Program-made: the position numbers and the translations under genes | The notes under the pieces: generated by a model | Database searches by the model: none | Seen by the model: the letters and a program-made list of their open reading frames with translations, nothing else | Told to the model about the DNA's origin: nothing | Source of the DNA: Siphonodentalium dalli | Lineage: Eukaryota > Mollusca > Scaphopoda > Gadilida > Siphonodentaliidae | Reading direction: 5' to 3' | DNA length: 64,000 bases | Assembly: GCA_032622095.1 (NCBI GenBank) | Contig: CP136067.1 | Span: 132,683,990-132,747,989 of the forward strand | Part shown: piece after piece, positions 22,945 to 34,679 of the stretch | How positions within the stretch are numbered: the first letter of the stretch is position 1 | Layout of the letters: every line of letters begins with the position of its first letter

Positions 22945-23069
22945 TCCTGGAGCATCCAAAGGTTGCCAAGAACTATTGCGATGTGGTTGCAAGAATGGAT
23001 GCAAAAACAATTGCAAATTTCTCGAGGGCATCATTACGCTGTACTGCTCCATGCAGTTGCAATTGCAAA

Positions 23070-23229
23070 TACAGTAATGCCCTAAGTAATCGACCCCTTA
23101 ACCACATCAGAAATATGGGTAATTTTCAGGATTTAGTCGGAAATAAATATCCATATTTCCGACTAAATCCTGGAAGTTACCCATAATTCTGCTGTGGTTA
23201 GGATGTCGATTACTTAAGGCATTACTGTA
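23070..23229. mobile_element. Foldback MITE with TA-CAGTAATG termini
   Basis: The 160-bp unit starts TACAGTAATGCCCTAAGTAA and ends with TTACTTAAGGCATTACTGTA, nearly the exact inverse. The interior also folds (GGATTTAGTCGGAAATA against its complement). Flanking TA and the CAGT start resemble Tc1/mariner-type non-autonomous elements. Two relatives lie at 30910-31042 and 31085-31217. Confidence 0.78.
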
Positions 23230-25150
23230 AGTGTTGCCAAAAGTGACATGTATGCAAGTTTTTCCAACTCTTTAGGGTGCGTTCACACAACTAGCAGAAT
23301 TGACTGGCGATTTGTCATGAATTATTCATACTTGACTATCCATTGCACATTCTTGAATGCCACTTATCGCAGAATGAGTGTCTTCGACTGTTTTATCCTA
23401 TATTGGAGCGGCGAAATGCCACGAGTTATTGCATGATTGATTCTCATAATATATAACATAATCAAATTTTTTAGCACACTTCAGTTGTATAACAACTATA
23501 TAGGCAATTACATATATCTCACGATATTGCTATTGCAAATGTAAACAATTCATATCATACCTTGTCGCACATTATTCGCACCTACGCTCGTAATAAAAAC
23601 ATTTGCTTACCTCTATTTTGAAGAATTATAGTTAATATCATAAATATGTAAACTTTGCGGTACTTGTATGTTCCGCATACAATACCACAATGATTAGCAG
23701 CTTGTCAAATGGTGAGTAAGTGTTATTATAGCTGCACAAAGGTAATCGGGTAGCTCCATAGCAACGGTTGCCAAGCAGATTTGTACCAGAACAATATTGT
23801 CCACACACACTCGCTAAAATGATATGATATAAAGTTAACGCGGAAGATTGTCATAATCAACTTTCAGATAGTTTTATATCATAGAAATGCTTCTCGTGTC
23901 ATTGTAACCATCAATTATAGTAATCAAAACAAACAACCCATTGTTTTTTTTTTGCATTATATTTACGCTATTCCATCATCTTCAGTCCTATAATTTTTGT
24001 TTTGCAATCCTTAGAATTGTTATATATATACAGAGTGATTTATCAGTTTAAATTTTCTTGTCAAAGTACATTTTATAATAAAAAATGTACACACATCTCA
24101 ATAAAATGTCGATACACGCAGCCAATAATAGGGACTTTCAAACAAATGGCGGCCATTTTATCCGCCATTTTGATTCTACCCAACTATAACGGACACATGA
24201 GTCAATTAATATATAGCCTGATCCCTTTTCAGTACAAATAGGTAAATAAAACATTGTTTTTCGATCAGAAACTGAGTCATAACGATGCATACTTGTTGGG
24301 ATTGAGAGAAAAACAAGATTTGTTGTCAAAACGGTTGCCATGGCAACCATGGGCATTCTCCAGCTTGGCATGATATCAAAAATGTCTTATTTTTATATGT
24401 AGTACATGCGTGTCAAGTTTGGTGCTTTTACCATAAAATGCACGATTGTGTCATCTATCCGCCCCACTATATAGCCCATGCGCCGGGGATATTCTGGTGC
24501 CACCCCTGTTTGAAATTATATAGAAATTTTAAAGGAGAAAACCACATATGGAGCAGAAATCAGGGGAAAATGAGCTCTCATAACCACAAAACTACACTAA
24601 AGACATCCAAATAAACCCAAATTGAATGCAGCCGCATATATAGTATATGTATATGGTATTGGTCTGTTGGCCTCTCGATATCATATACATGTAAATACTT
24701 TTTTCTAAAACCCCTTAAACCAACTCGACGTGCGATTTCCCTGCGCTCCTGTTGCGCAAATTCTAATATAAAAAGTGCGTCCATTTCAGACAAAGTTCAA
24801 ACAGTAAATATGACAAGACATAGAAACCGCTAATCTCATATCAATCTAACAACATCAGTGGAACATGATTACCTTTCAAAGCAATAACACCGGGTATCAG
24901 GTTACGGACAACCACAGGCACACACACCATGGATAAATACACGGTCAAAAGAACGGCGTTTTTTTTGCACGATTATATCTGGCATATACCCATGGTTATG
25001 TATAAACGGGCTACGAGTATCTGGCCGATGGTCTCGAGAAATAAGTCAAGCTGGATACGGTGTCATAATGATCGTCCGATCACAGGCATGCATATGCATT
25101 TAATGGATAAATCGCAAGTGTGGGACAATTTCCTTCAGAATGAGTCTCCG
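23230..25150. other. No gene recognised; dispersed repeat fragments
   Basis: Most is AT-rich. At about 24140-24175, AATGGCGGCCATTTT is a short palindrome. At about 24335-24350, GGTTGCCATGGCAACC is a perfect palindrome of the type also seen near 6827 and 40810. No coding homology is visible. Confidence 0.4.
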
Positions 25151-26090
25151 ACCCAGGGGGGGGGTCGGAAAAACATTTCAGGCACGTATGGCATTTTTTC
25201 CCTTTCGATCATTTTTTGTACCCACCCACCCCCACCGCCAATTATTTTTCCGTTTTCGGCAGTTTTTCCGACCTTTTTTTGACACCCACCCCCTTTTAAC
25301 ACTAAAACAGAGATTTGCGGGGGGAAATTCACTGTAAACAGCTGTATATGAATTTCTGTGCATACTATTTATCATGGATGTTAACATGGACATGTAAATA
25401 GGAATGAGTCATTTTGAGGTCATTCGGCTAAAAAAACATGGCTGCCAGCGGCCATCTTGGATTTCAAAATTTGCAACAAAATACAATACGATAACTGCCT
25501 GCGGTCAGTTTACCAGTTAGAATTACATTATTTCTCTCATTCAAAGTGGTTTTGAACCCCAAAACACTAAAAAAACAAGCAGGAAATTTTTTTTTTAGTT
25601 GCGGAAAAAATTGCTTGTTGGTGGCTTTGACCACCCACCCACCCCGGCATACGTGCCGGAATTTTTTTGTTCACCCCCCCCCCCTGTCCGACCCGGAATA
25701 TTCACCACGGGCTAACGCTATATGTCAGTATTCGGATATGTATAGATAGTGGAGAATCTGAAGATTCGAACAATACCAAAATGTTGGTGGTATAAACTGG
25801 GTACTACATACTAATCGTCGGAACATTAGACATGCACATAGTATATGTGTTGCATTGGAAGTGCGGGTCACTTTTCTGCGGGCTAAGTCTCCAGCCATGA
25901 CGTCATATTCTCGTAGCCACGACCTTTTTTTCTCGTGGCAACAGGTGGGGGTGGTCGGAAAACATTTTCAGGCACGTATGCTGATTTTTTCCTTTCGACC
26001 CTTGTTGGGACCCAACCACCCCCGCGTCCAAAAATGTTTCCGTTTTCGGCAGTTTTTCCCCCCGACCATTTTTGGACACCCACCCCTTTT
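25150..26090. repeat. G/C-run repeat module, two clear copies and one partial
   Basis: The block GGTCGGAAAAACATTTCAGG at about 25164, followed by CACGTATG, a CCCACCC-rich run and TTTTCCGTTTTCGGCAGTTT, recurs at about 25957-26062. A partial copy lies near 25605-25700. Homopolymer G and C runs make assembly length uncertain here. Frames through it are repeat artefacts. Confidence 0.7.
25299..25472. repeat. 170-bp repeat, copy 1 (partner at 26464-26616)
   Basis: It starts AACACTAAAACA and ends ATGGCTGCCAGCGGCCATCT-TGGATTTCAAAATTT. The partner at 26464-26616 has the same order with a few substitutions and small deletions. The last block is an interrupted palindrome around CAGCG. Confidence 0.75.
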
Positions 26091-26463
26091 TTAAAGACAT
26101 ATTATGGAATTGCTCGGGGGCATTAAAGTGATATAAGTTAGTATCAAGGCGCTGTACCAACTGGGGGATGTGAAATTCTACTAACATCTCCGAAAATCTC
26201 AACGAAATCGACCACACCACTCCATAGAAAACATCGCCTGAACAACGCGCAATTGTAATTATTTACATCTCAATTCGGGACGCAACAAACGGCGATAAAC
26301 GTACGCAAATGATTTCGCCACCGAGAGTCATTGAATTTAATTGATATATAAGAAAGACGGTGTGTGTTGTAAATTTGGATTTACATTCGCAGAAATAACT
26401 ACTTTTAGCAATATTATTCTACATTTCTATTTAATCACCCTATCTGAGTGTTTCACATCACTT

Positions 26464-26616
26464 TAACACTAAAACACTCAAAATTTATGTATATGAATAT
26501 CTGTGCATAATATTTGAAATGGATGTTAACATTGACATGTAAATAGGAACGAGTCATTTTGGGGTCACTCGGCCAGAAAACATGGCTGCCAGCGGCCATC
26601 TTGGATTTCAAAATTT
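26464..26616. repeat. 170-bp repeat, copy 2
   Basis: This is the second copy of the unit at 25299-25472, in the same orientation, with matching GGATGTTAACATTGACATGT and ATGGCTGCCAGCGGCCATCT blocks. Confidence 0.75.
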
Positions 26617-26710
26617 AATCCATTATCATGGGCTACAGGTTATACTCATTGCAAAAACAGTCAAAAGACTTGCAGGGGAAAAAAATTGAGTTGCGGAAAA
26701 AATTGAAAAA

Positions 26711-26864
26711 CGAGAGCGAATTAATATTACAATTTATTGAAAATAAAAAAAATAGTCAATATACTTCACACGTCATATAATTGAACATTTTCTAAACGAG
26801 AGCGAATTAATATAACAATTTATTGAAACTAAAAAAATAGTCAATATACTTTACACGTCATAGT
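26711..26864. repeat. 86-bp tandem duplication
   Basis: CGAGAGCGAATTAATATTAC at 26711 recurs as CGAGAGCGAATTAATATAAC at 26797, with the rest of the unit nearly identical. This is a young local duplication. Confidence 0.85.
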
Positions 26865-27847
26865 GGTTGTTTATTTACAAAAAAAACAGAAACACCAAAT
26901 CATTGTTTCTGTCCGAAATTTCTAAATGCTGTTCATCCAGCCACACATTTGCCACTGTTGAAGATGGTCTGTCTATTGTTATAAGAAGTTCTTTTTAGTT
27001 TCCTTGTAAATAATAATAAATATGAATCGAAGACCCACGGAAAAGCTTAGGATTGATTTTATTTCGAATTTCCGTTATAATACATGCAATCAATTTGAGG
27101 CATTATACGACTTGTGAAAATGTTCAGAGCGTATCAAGCGGAAGAACTATATCTCTATCTGTGATCGCCTGGAAGTTTCATGGCGGTCTGTTTTAAAGTA
27201 GTAACGATCAAAGATCCCAATTGATTATCGCATTAAAAAGAAAATATCGATATAAAAGCAAAAGTAATTGACAGAAGCGTTTTCGGACATATACCTATAC
27301 TATAAAGTTGTTATACCCATGTGTATAGTAATGTGGTGTTATACCTGTAGTAGAGTACACACAAATATATCCAATTATGTTATTAGTGTAGTAGGCTATT
27401 GACGATCTAGCTAGACAAGATATAAATAAATTTCGCCATATTTGATAGATCGTCAGTGGGGTACTCTGGAATACTTCTTGCCTCAACTGTATGCAAGCGA
27501 CTATTCGCTGAATTATCAAAGGCCTGATTGCCACAACAGGTCATGAAGGTTGAAGTGAGTTCCGAGCCATGACGCTGATATTAATGAGCATACCTAGGCT
27601 CGGTTCGTTATGTTTGTTGACATCCTCTCGTAATGTGAACGACAGTTTTTTTCGCAATGAAATAACCTACAAGTTGTTGGAGTAAATTGCGATTACATGT
27701 AGAACCCTAAGGTTTATATCAAAATAACCAGAAAGTACTATTCTATTCATATCAAGAGACGAAAACATTGGATCGTTACTTTCCAATGTTTGAACGCATA
27801 GGCATGGCCCTGATAAATGGTTTATTGTGTGGATATCAGTATATTAG
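26865..27847. other. No gene recognised
   Basis: AT-rich sequence with short motif-free frames only. I can point to no repeat or regulatory structure here. Confidence 0.4.
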
Positions 27848-27946
27848 AGAGTAATCACTTCATTGAACTGGTGACATGAAATAATTCATGAGAGGCAGGT
27901 CGATTGAATTTTGTTCACGTCACCAGTTCAATCAAGTGATTATTCT
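27848..27946. repeat. 99-bp foldback sequence
   Basis: A roughly 30-bp arm reading AGTAATCACTTCATTGAACT-GGTGAC is mirrored at the other end by GTCACCAGTTCAATCAAGTG-ATTATT. A roughly 35-bp loop separates the arms, with one or two mismatches. Probably a very short MITE. Confidence 0.65.
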
Positions 27947-28820
27947 GTGTTATTCATATTCCATTATAAACATCTAATTTACCAGAAATTCTAATATCAC
28001 TGACATTATAACATGATGCATTCATTTCGATTGCGAATATAAATACATAACATGCTAGTTAAAGCGACATAATTGAAGAGTGAAATTATTATTTATAATC
28101 ACTCGAGAAATCAAGGTAAATCATAGATACGAATGTAATAAAGTCATTTTAAAATTTAAAGTATACTAGTACATGTAGTGTGTATATACATGGCTACAGG
28201 TGTATATTGTCTGGGCGATATCAATCACCCAGACTGACATATATGTATTCTCCCTGAATGAATGGCAATGTCAGAATTGTTAGCATCACTTACATTGAAT
28301 ACAGCAGTATAAATGCATGTTGGTATTTACACGTATTATTTACCTTAATCCATTACATATACATTATTGTATTCGGTTGTTTCAATTAGGGCCCTGCGAA
28401 TCAATTCGATGTGATTCAGAATATCATATGATTCGATTCAATATCGCGTGTCCTGATTCAAATAGTATGGAATCAATTACTTCAACAGACCGCATTGCTT
28501 TTCTCTCAGGATTATAATACCAACAAAAGACCACACACACAAATAACATTCACCCCGGGTCAAGAGTCCTGCTATGCTGCTATGATGTTGGTCGGTCTGC
28601 TGAATTGCTATGATGCTGGTATGTCAAACTGATGCTGTCACACAAATGTACAGGTTATTTTTTTATAAAGCTGTCATTTTCGCAATGTTTGGCTAATATG
28701 GCATTAGCACAACCTATGCGTTTTATGTATCCTACTACCATAAGGCATCATATTATTACGCCACATGTGGTGTATCTAGCTTCTGAGATTTTGATATTGT
28801 GTGGTGGACAGGGCGAATGT
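27947..28820. other. No gene recognised
   Basis: AT-rich, with a GATTCGATTCAAT-type run at about 28400-28460 and a CTGCTATGATG-type local repeat at about 28570-28620. No coding homology was found. Confidence 0.4.
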
Positions 28821-29290
28821 ATTCTTGGAGATTGTTTGTACCTTACCCAATCGTACCGATAGAATCACGTAGATGCCGAAATTGTAAAGTTAACGCCACC
28901 GGTGTATAATATGTTTATGAAAATATGATAAATCGTATCGATAGAGTCATGACAGGCTGAAATTGTAAACTTAAAGTCACCGGTGTAATAATATCTTGTT
29001 GAAAATATAAATAATTTGATAGACTGAAAATAATATATAACCCATTGGGAGCCCCTACTGTATTCTTGGACATTTTCTTTTGTACCATTACTCAATCGTA
29101 CCGATAGAATCACGTAGATGCCGAAATTGTAAAGTTAACGCCACCGGTGTATAATATGTTTATGAAAATATGATAAATCGTATCGATAGAGTAAGGATAG
29201 GCTGAAATTGTAAACTTAAAGTCACTTGTTGTTAAAAATATAAATAATTTGATAGACTGAAAATAATGTGTAACCCATTGCGAACCCCCC
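28821..29290. repeat. Two tandem copies of a 241-bp unit
   Basis: ATTCTTGGA at 28821 and 29062 start the copies. The block AATCGTACCGATAGAATCAC and what follows is nearly identical in both. The second copy lacks about 15 bp of a CACCGGTGTAATAATATC segment. Two similar minus-strand frames (28865-29113, 29110-29364) are a by-product of this duplication. Confidence 0.85.
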
Positions 29291-30889
29291 TGGTGTAGTG
29301 AAGTGAATTGTGGGTAGTTTAATTGTGTTTCTCCTCCATTTTTATTTTCTGGAATTATCACCAAGATTTCTCCACTCCATTCTCTTAAACTACACCCGAA
29401 TCGGTCAAATTCTTTTGATAATTCTATCTAAATACATCTTAGCTACTATTCGGATCTGCTGTCTCGGTCTAAAAGGGGATAGTTTGACCAAAACGACTAT
29501 TGAGAAAACTTTGTTTACAAATTGAGCGCACTAGCTCGATCATCGATAACCCGTCCACGCTGCAAATTTATTATCGAAAACAAATTCAATTTCTTCCATC
29601 TAAAACATAATTACGAGCTGGACTCTGTCATTTTAGGAATATATATGTAACCCACGCACATACACCAAGTCTCAGCTTAAAATTTTGAAAAATAACAGTT
29701 TTATCGACATAAATCGATTTTAATGGCAAATGCCATGTTAAATTTTTTTATTGAACAAAATTCATTTCTTCTATCTAAAACATAATTACGTGCTGTACTC
29801 TATCATTTTAGGAATATATAATGCCAAGTTAAATACATTTTAGGGCCCTGCAAATATTTTCTGAGCTGTTCCATATTGGACACTAGAGTCCATATTTGAC
29901 CGGTTACACCTGATAATTGTGCGACAGTACAGTCGCGTTACTTTATACATCAACATTGGTCATTATCACCCGACAAATTTATTTTGGTTTATCGTATCAA
30001 CCCCTATTTTCACCCGCGTAGCCTGACTAAGTGTCAACATTGGTCTTTATCGCTCCAATAATTTGTATCGTTTCATCGGTATGAATTCCATATCCAATTA
30101 TCCACATATAACCAACCCAACCTCTAATCCCGGTCCAATTTATTTATTTCTTTTCATCGGAAAAGTGACGTTACGTAATATTTTATCGCGTGATACTTGT
30201 ACTTATATGTCTATGGTATTACTATAGTATACCGTATACGTATATCAATTGCTATTCCTTTCTATATAATCCTGGTGCCATCTATACTCGGACATAGAGA
30301 TAATTTCAGACCCCCCCCCAATTTTATATCATTGCTGCTTTAGTACAGTCGCGATACATTACATGGCAACATCGCTCCACTAATTTATGTCAGTTCATCG
30401 GTACAAACCCCCTTTTCTCAGAGTCCATATAACCAACCCAACATCTTATAGAAGTCCATAAATGACAATTCTGGCACTATGTAGAGATGACTAAGATTCT
30501 GACACCCCCTATTTTATAGCCTTGTTGCAATGTTCACTAGAGTTGAGATGCATAATATGTCAACATTGGTCATTATCGCTCTATAAATTTATATCGGTTC
30601 AACCCTTAGTTCCCTGTATCGCCCACCCCTCCCTGAATTTATTTTTCATTTGTATTATAGTCTCGTTACGTACACATTTTATCTCTTGTAACTTTTGCTT
30701 CAATGCGTCGAGTTCCGCTGCAGAGAATACAAAACTGACAACATTTTGAAATGTTAGCAGGCTTCGAACTCATCTTATCCAAGAAAAACTCTGGTTACAT
30801 AAGAAATTTGTGTATATGGTGTACGCGCATTCGTTGCGTTAAAACCAAAGGTCCCAAGTCAAGGTCCAAATCCCCCAACACACTGTTGT
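29291..30889. repeat. Diverged short repeats, no gene
   Basis: CATCTAAAACATAATTACG at about 29600 recurs at about 29772. Blocks with CAACATTGGTCATTATC recur near 29953, 30036 and 30560, with ACAGTCGCG nearby. These are old tandem copies of perhaps 170-280 bp. No coding sequence is recognisable. Confidence 0.5.
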
Positions 30890-30909
30890 GAGGTTTAACT
30901 CCATCTACA

Positions 30910-31042
30910 TACAGTAATGTCCAAAGTAATTGATCACTTAACCACAGCAAAATTATGGGTATTTTTTCATGATTTTAAATCCTGAAAAATTACCCATAAT
31001 TATGCTGTGGTTAAGTGGTCAATTACTTTGGGCATTACTGTA
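30910..31042. mobile_element. Foldback MITE, TA-CAGTAATG family, copy 1 of a tandem pair
   Basis: 133 bp bounded by TACAGTAATGTCCAAAGTAA and the inverse ending ...GGGCATTACTGTA. The whole unit is a nearly perfect hairpin around CCTGAAAAATTACCC. It lies inside a tandem duplication with the next copy. Confidence 0.82.
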
Positions 31043-31084
31043 ACCAATATAAGGATTTGAGGTTTAATGATAACTCAATCCTCA

Positions 31085-31217
31085 TACAGTAATGTTCAAA
31101 GTAATTGACCACTTAACCAGAGCAGAATTATTTGTAATTTTTCAGGATTTTAAATCTTGAAAAATTACCAATAAGTCTGATGTGGTTAAGTGGTCAATTA
31201 CTTTGGGCATTACTGTA
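31085..31217. mobile_element. Foldback MITE, TA-CAGTAATG family, copy 2
   Basis: Same length (133 bp) and termini as copy 1, and the flanks are shared as well. GAGGTTTAA precedes and ACCAATATAAGGAT follows both copies, so the pair arose by duplication of a 169-175-bp segment rather than by two insertions. Confidence 0.82.
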
Positions 31218-31240
31218 ACCAATATAAGGATGTGATGTTT

Positions 31241-32719
31241 AATGAGAACTCCATCCACATAACTAATAAATATGTGTGAAAATTAAAACAAAACAAAATA
31301 AATTCCATGATGGCGTCCAATATGGACTGCCTAATTCTGCTCCAAAACATATATATTGAATATATGGATGTTTATTGGGGGAAACCGATTATTTCAATGA
31401 TATTTTCATAAACTGGGATCCAAAACCCGACTTACGGGAGCGTGCTTCGCGCGCGACTGTACCTAAAGCATATGTGTATATTTAATAAGCCAACAATTGA
31501 AATCCCAACAGAAGATTGGCGTGGGTCCCTTGTGCGATCTGTCCATCGAAAACTATTTAGACATCTCAAGACACGTAAGACCCAATAACTTAATATACAG
31601 AATAGATACATCTATTGCCTGAGTGACTAATATTTATATTTGTTATTTTGTTACAATGAGGTCAAATAGTTGCGAAGCCAGCACCACAATTCTTTCCCTC
31701 CATAGTAAATCTTAAAACAACTTCTAAAGAATTATTAATTTACCTTATATTTGGTATGGAGCGTCCTTGGTTTACTGTAGTTCAGATTTGTTAACATCAC
31801 GTCAACAAGTTAATTACTTGCGAAGACACAGCCATAACTATTTCCCTCCATAGTAATTCTCAAAACAACTTCTTACGAACAATTGACCAGGTCAGTCGCG
31901 AAATTATTGGTAGAGCCACGGTCAATCATTTTTTTTAAACCAAATGTTACATTTAAATTATTGCTTTATTTAACCAAAAAAAACATGAGAAAATTAACTT
32001 TTACTACCTGCTAAATTTTATCTTTTAATTATTTCATTTAAATTTTAGTATTTACAGTATACTAAGTCCAAGTCTTTATAATCTGTTGAGTGACCCCACA
32101 GTCGTTTACTTTCTTTGTTAGTAATAATTTGAAGGATTACTTGTTTAAACGCAATTGTTATCAAAATATTTTATGTATTTTTTATAATTTCTATTATATG
32201 TAATACTATAATCTTGGTGGCGTTACCATTTCTGACTATGGTTTTCTTGTATTGTGTGTGCCCGGGCGTTCCCGGGCTTGTTCGCACAGTAATTAGTCAC
32301 ACCGCATACATCACATGGCCATATTGATACAACCATCCGATAGCATATATGCTACCGATCACAAAAATGCGTACACATTGTTTAAATATCCGATAAGTTT
32401 TCGATAAACGGAGTTGAAACAGACACGTTTAGCAGAATCGGCGAAAACAAATATGTTCACGATTAACGAAATACTTCACAGCGCAAACGTCAAACAATTA
32501 TCTGGCAACTAGTTACCATTACCACTGACATCCCAACTGCCTCCCAAAATCAAAGGAAGAAACAATTCAATTAAAATAGATTAAGAAGCTTAAACTAATG
32601 AACATCACGGGAAATGCATACAAATGTGAATGGGTAGCATGAGGCCATATGTTTTATTCTATCATCCAAGTTAATACATGTATAACACATGTATAACATA
32701 AGGATATTGAGATATAGAA

Positions 32720-32720
<1 letters not shown>
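31241..32720. other. No gene recognised
   Basis: AT-rich. A block with TTTCCCTCCATAGTAA recurs at about 31692 and 31851, together with AACAACTTCT, suggesting a roughly 160-bp decayed repeat. A CCCGGGCGTTCCCGGGC run lies at about 32261-32278. No coding homology. Confidence 0.4.

Positions 32721-32758
<38 letters not shown>
32721..32758. repeat. (TA)n microsatellite
   Basis: 38 bp of uninterrupted TA dinucleotides. Confidence 0.92.
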
Positions 32759-32761
<3 letters not shown>

Positions 32762-32934
32762 GACATAATAGCAATATATACAAAATGTGAAAAACAAATC
32801 ATATTTTGTCATCTATATTCACCCCGCAACAACCGGATTCTGAAATTAGAATAGCTAGGCTACATACATATGAGGGCAGCTGACATCCCCCTTTCTTGTA
32901 ACAACTCGGGTAATGGGAGCCCACACCCAATAGG

Positions 32935-34350
32935 CATAAATAACAAGTTAGTCCAGTGGCTACATAAATTACAAGTTAGTCCATTGGCTACATAAATACA
33001 AGTTAGTCCAGTGGCTACATAAATTACAAGTTAGTCCAGTGGCTACATAAATGGCTACATAAATAACAAGTTAGTCCAGTGGCTACATAAATACAAGTTA
33101 GTCCAGTGGCTACATAAACACAAGTTAGTCCAGTGGCTACATAAATACAAGTTAGTCCAGTGGCTACATAAATACAAGTTAGTCCAGTGGCTACATAAAC
33201 ACAAGTTAGTCCAGTGGCTACATAAATACAAGTTAGTCCAGTGGCTACATAAATAACAAGTTAGTCCAGTGGCTACATAAATACAAGTTAGTCCAGTGGC
33301 TACATAAACACAAGTTAGTCCAGTGGCTACATAAATACAAGTTAGTCCAGTGGCTACATAAATAACAAGTTAGTCCAGTGGCTACACAAATTACAAGTTA
33401 GTCCATTGGCTACATAAATACAAGTTAGTCCATTGGCTACATAAATAACAAGTTAGTCCAGTGGCTACATAAAGGACAAGTTAGTCCAGTGGCTACATAA
33501 ATAACAAGTTAGTCCAGTGGCTACATAAATACAAGTTAGTCCATTGGCTACATAAATCACAAGTTAGTCCAGTGGCTACATGAATAACAAGTTAGTCCAG
33601 TGGCTACATAAATAACAAGTTAGTCCAGTGGCTACATAAATAACAAGTTAGTCCAGTGGCTACATAAATAACAAGTTAGTCCAGTGGCTACATAAATTAC
33701 AAGTTAGTCCAGTGGCTACATAAATGGCTACATAAATAACAAGTTAGTCCAGTGGCTACATAAATAACAAGTTAGTCCAGTGGCTACATAAACACAAGTT
33801 AGTCCAGTGGCTACATACATACAAGTTAGTCCTGTGGCTACATAAATAGCAAGTTAGTACAGTGGCTACATAAATAACAAGTTAGTCCAGTGGCTACATA
33901 AATAACAAGTTAGTCCAGTGGCTACATAAATAACAAGTTAGTCCAGTGGCTACATAAATAACAAGTTAGTACAGTGGCTACATAAATAACAAGTTAGTCC
34001 AGTGGCTACATAAATAACAAGTTAGTCCAGTGGCTACATAAATAACAAGTTAGTCCAGTGGCTACATAAATAACAAGTTAGTCCATTGGCTACATAAATA
34101 ACAAGTTAGTCCAGTGGCTACATAAATAACAAGTTAGTCCAATGGCTACATAAATAACAAGTTAGTCCATTGGCTACATAAATACAAGTTAGTCCAGTGG
34201 CTACATAAATAACAAGTTAGTCCAGTGGCTACATAAATTACAAGTTAGTCCAGTGGCTACATAAATAACAAGTTAGTCCATTGGCTACATAAATTACAAG
34301 TTAGTCCAGTGGCTACATAAATAACAAGTTAGTCCAGTGGCTACATAAAT
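32935..34350 (+). repeat. Minisatellite, about 50 copies of a 27-28-bp unit
   Basis: The unit reads ACAAGTTAGTCCAGTGGCTA followed by CATAAAT, with one-base length variants (TACAAG, TAACAAG, TTACAAG, CACAAG). I counted about 50 GTTAGT landmarks. Substitutions are few and recur (CCATTGG for CCAGTGG). An extra GGCTACATAAAT half unit occurs at about 33053 and about 33725. There are no unique spacers, so it is a plain tandem array. Confidence 0.95.
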
Positions 34351-34679
34351 TTTAAAGTTGAATGATTCGAAATACTTCCTTTTATATTAAAACTGATGCT
34401 CTGCTTTCAAACGATCCTCATGTCAGTGTCAAGGAGAGGTCCAAATATCGTAAAATGGGGAGGTTGCTTGTGTGCTGAGTCGAGAATACAAACCATTTTA
34501 TTGAAAGTGGCAATGACATTGTATCTCAACTTGGGGAGGTGTTAATTTTTTGCTGAGCAATAAATTGAATGATAAAGAAGGAAAGTCAAACAGTTTCAGT
34601 AAAGAGCTTGTATTGTGTAGATGAAATTATTTTCATTTCAAGCATTTCACTAATAAATGCGGGCTGCAATGTGTGCCAA
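34351..34679. other. No gene recognised
   Basis: AT-rich link between two arrays, with two GGGGAGGT-containing phrases at about 34457 and 34533. No coding homology is apparent. Confidence 0.4.

Noticed and set aside
28865-29364. Paired minus-strand ORFs as a duplicated gene
   Set aside because: They arise from a 241-bp tandem duplication of non-coding sequence and differ by repeat indels.
32935-34350. CRISPR-like array appearance
   Set aside because: Units abut with no unique spacers, the repeat fills the whole period, and the context is eukaryotic. It is a minisatellite.
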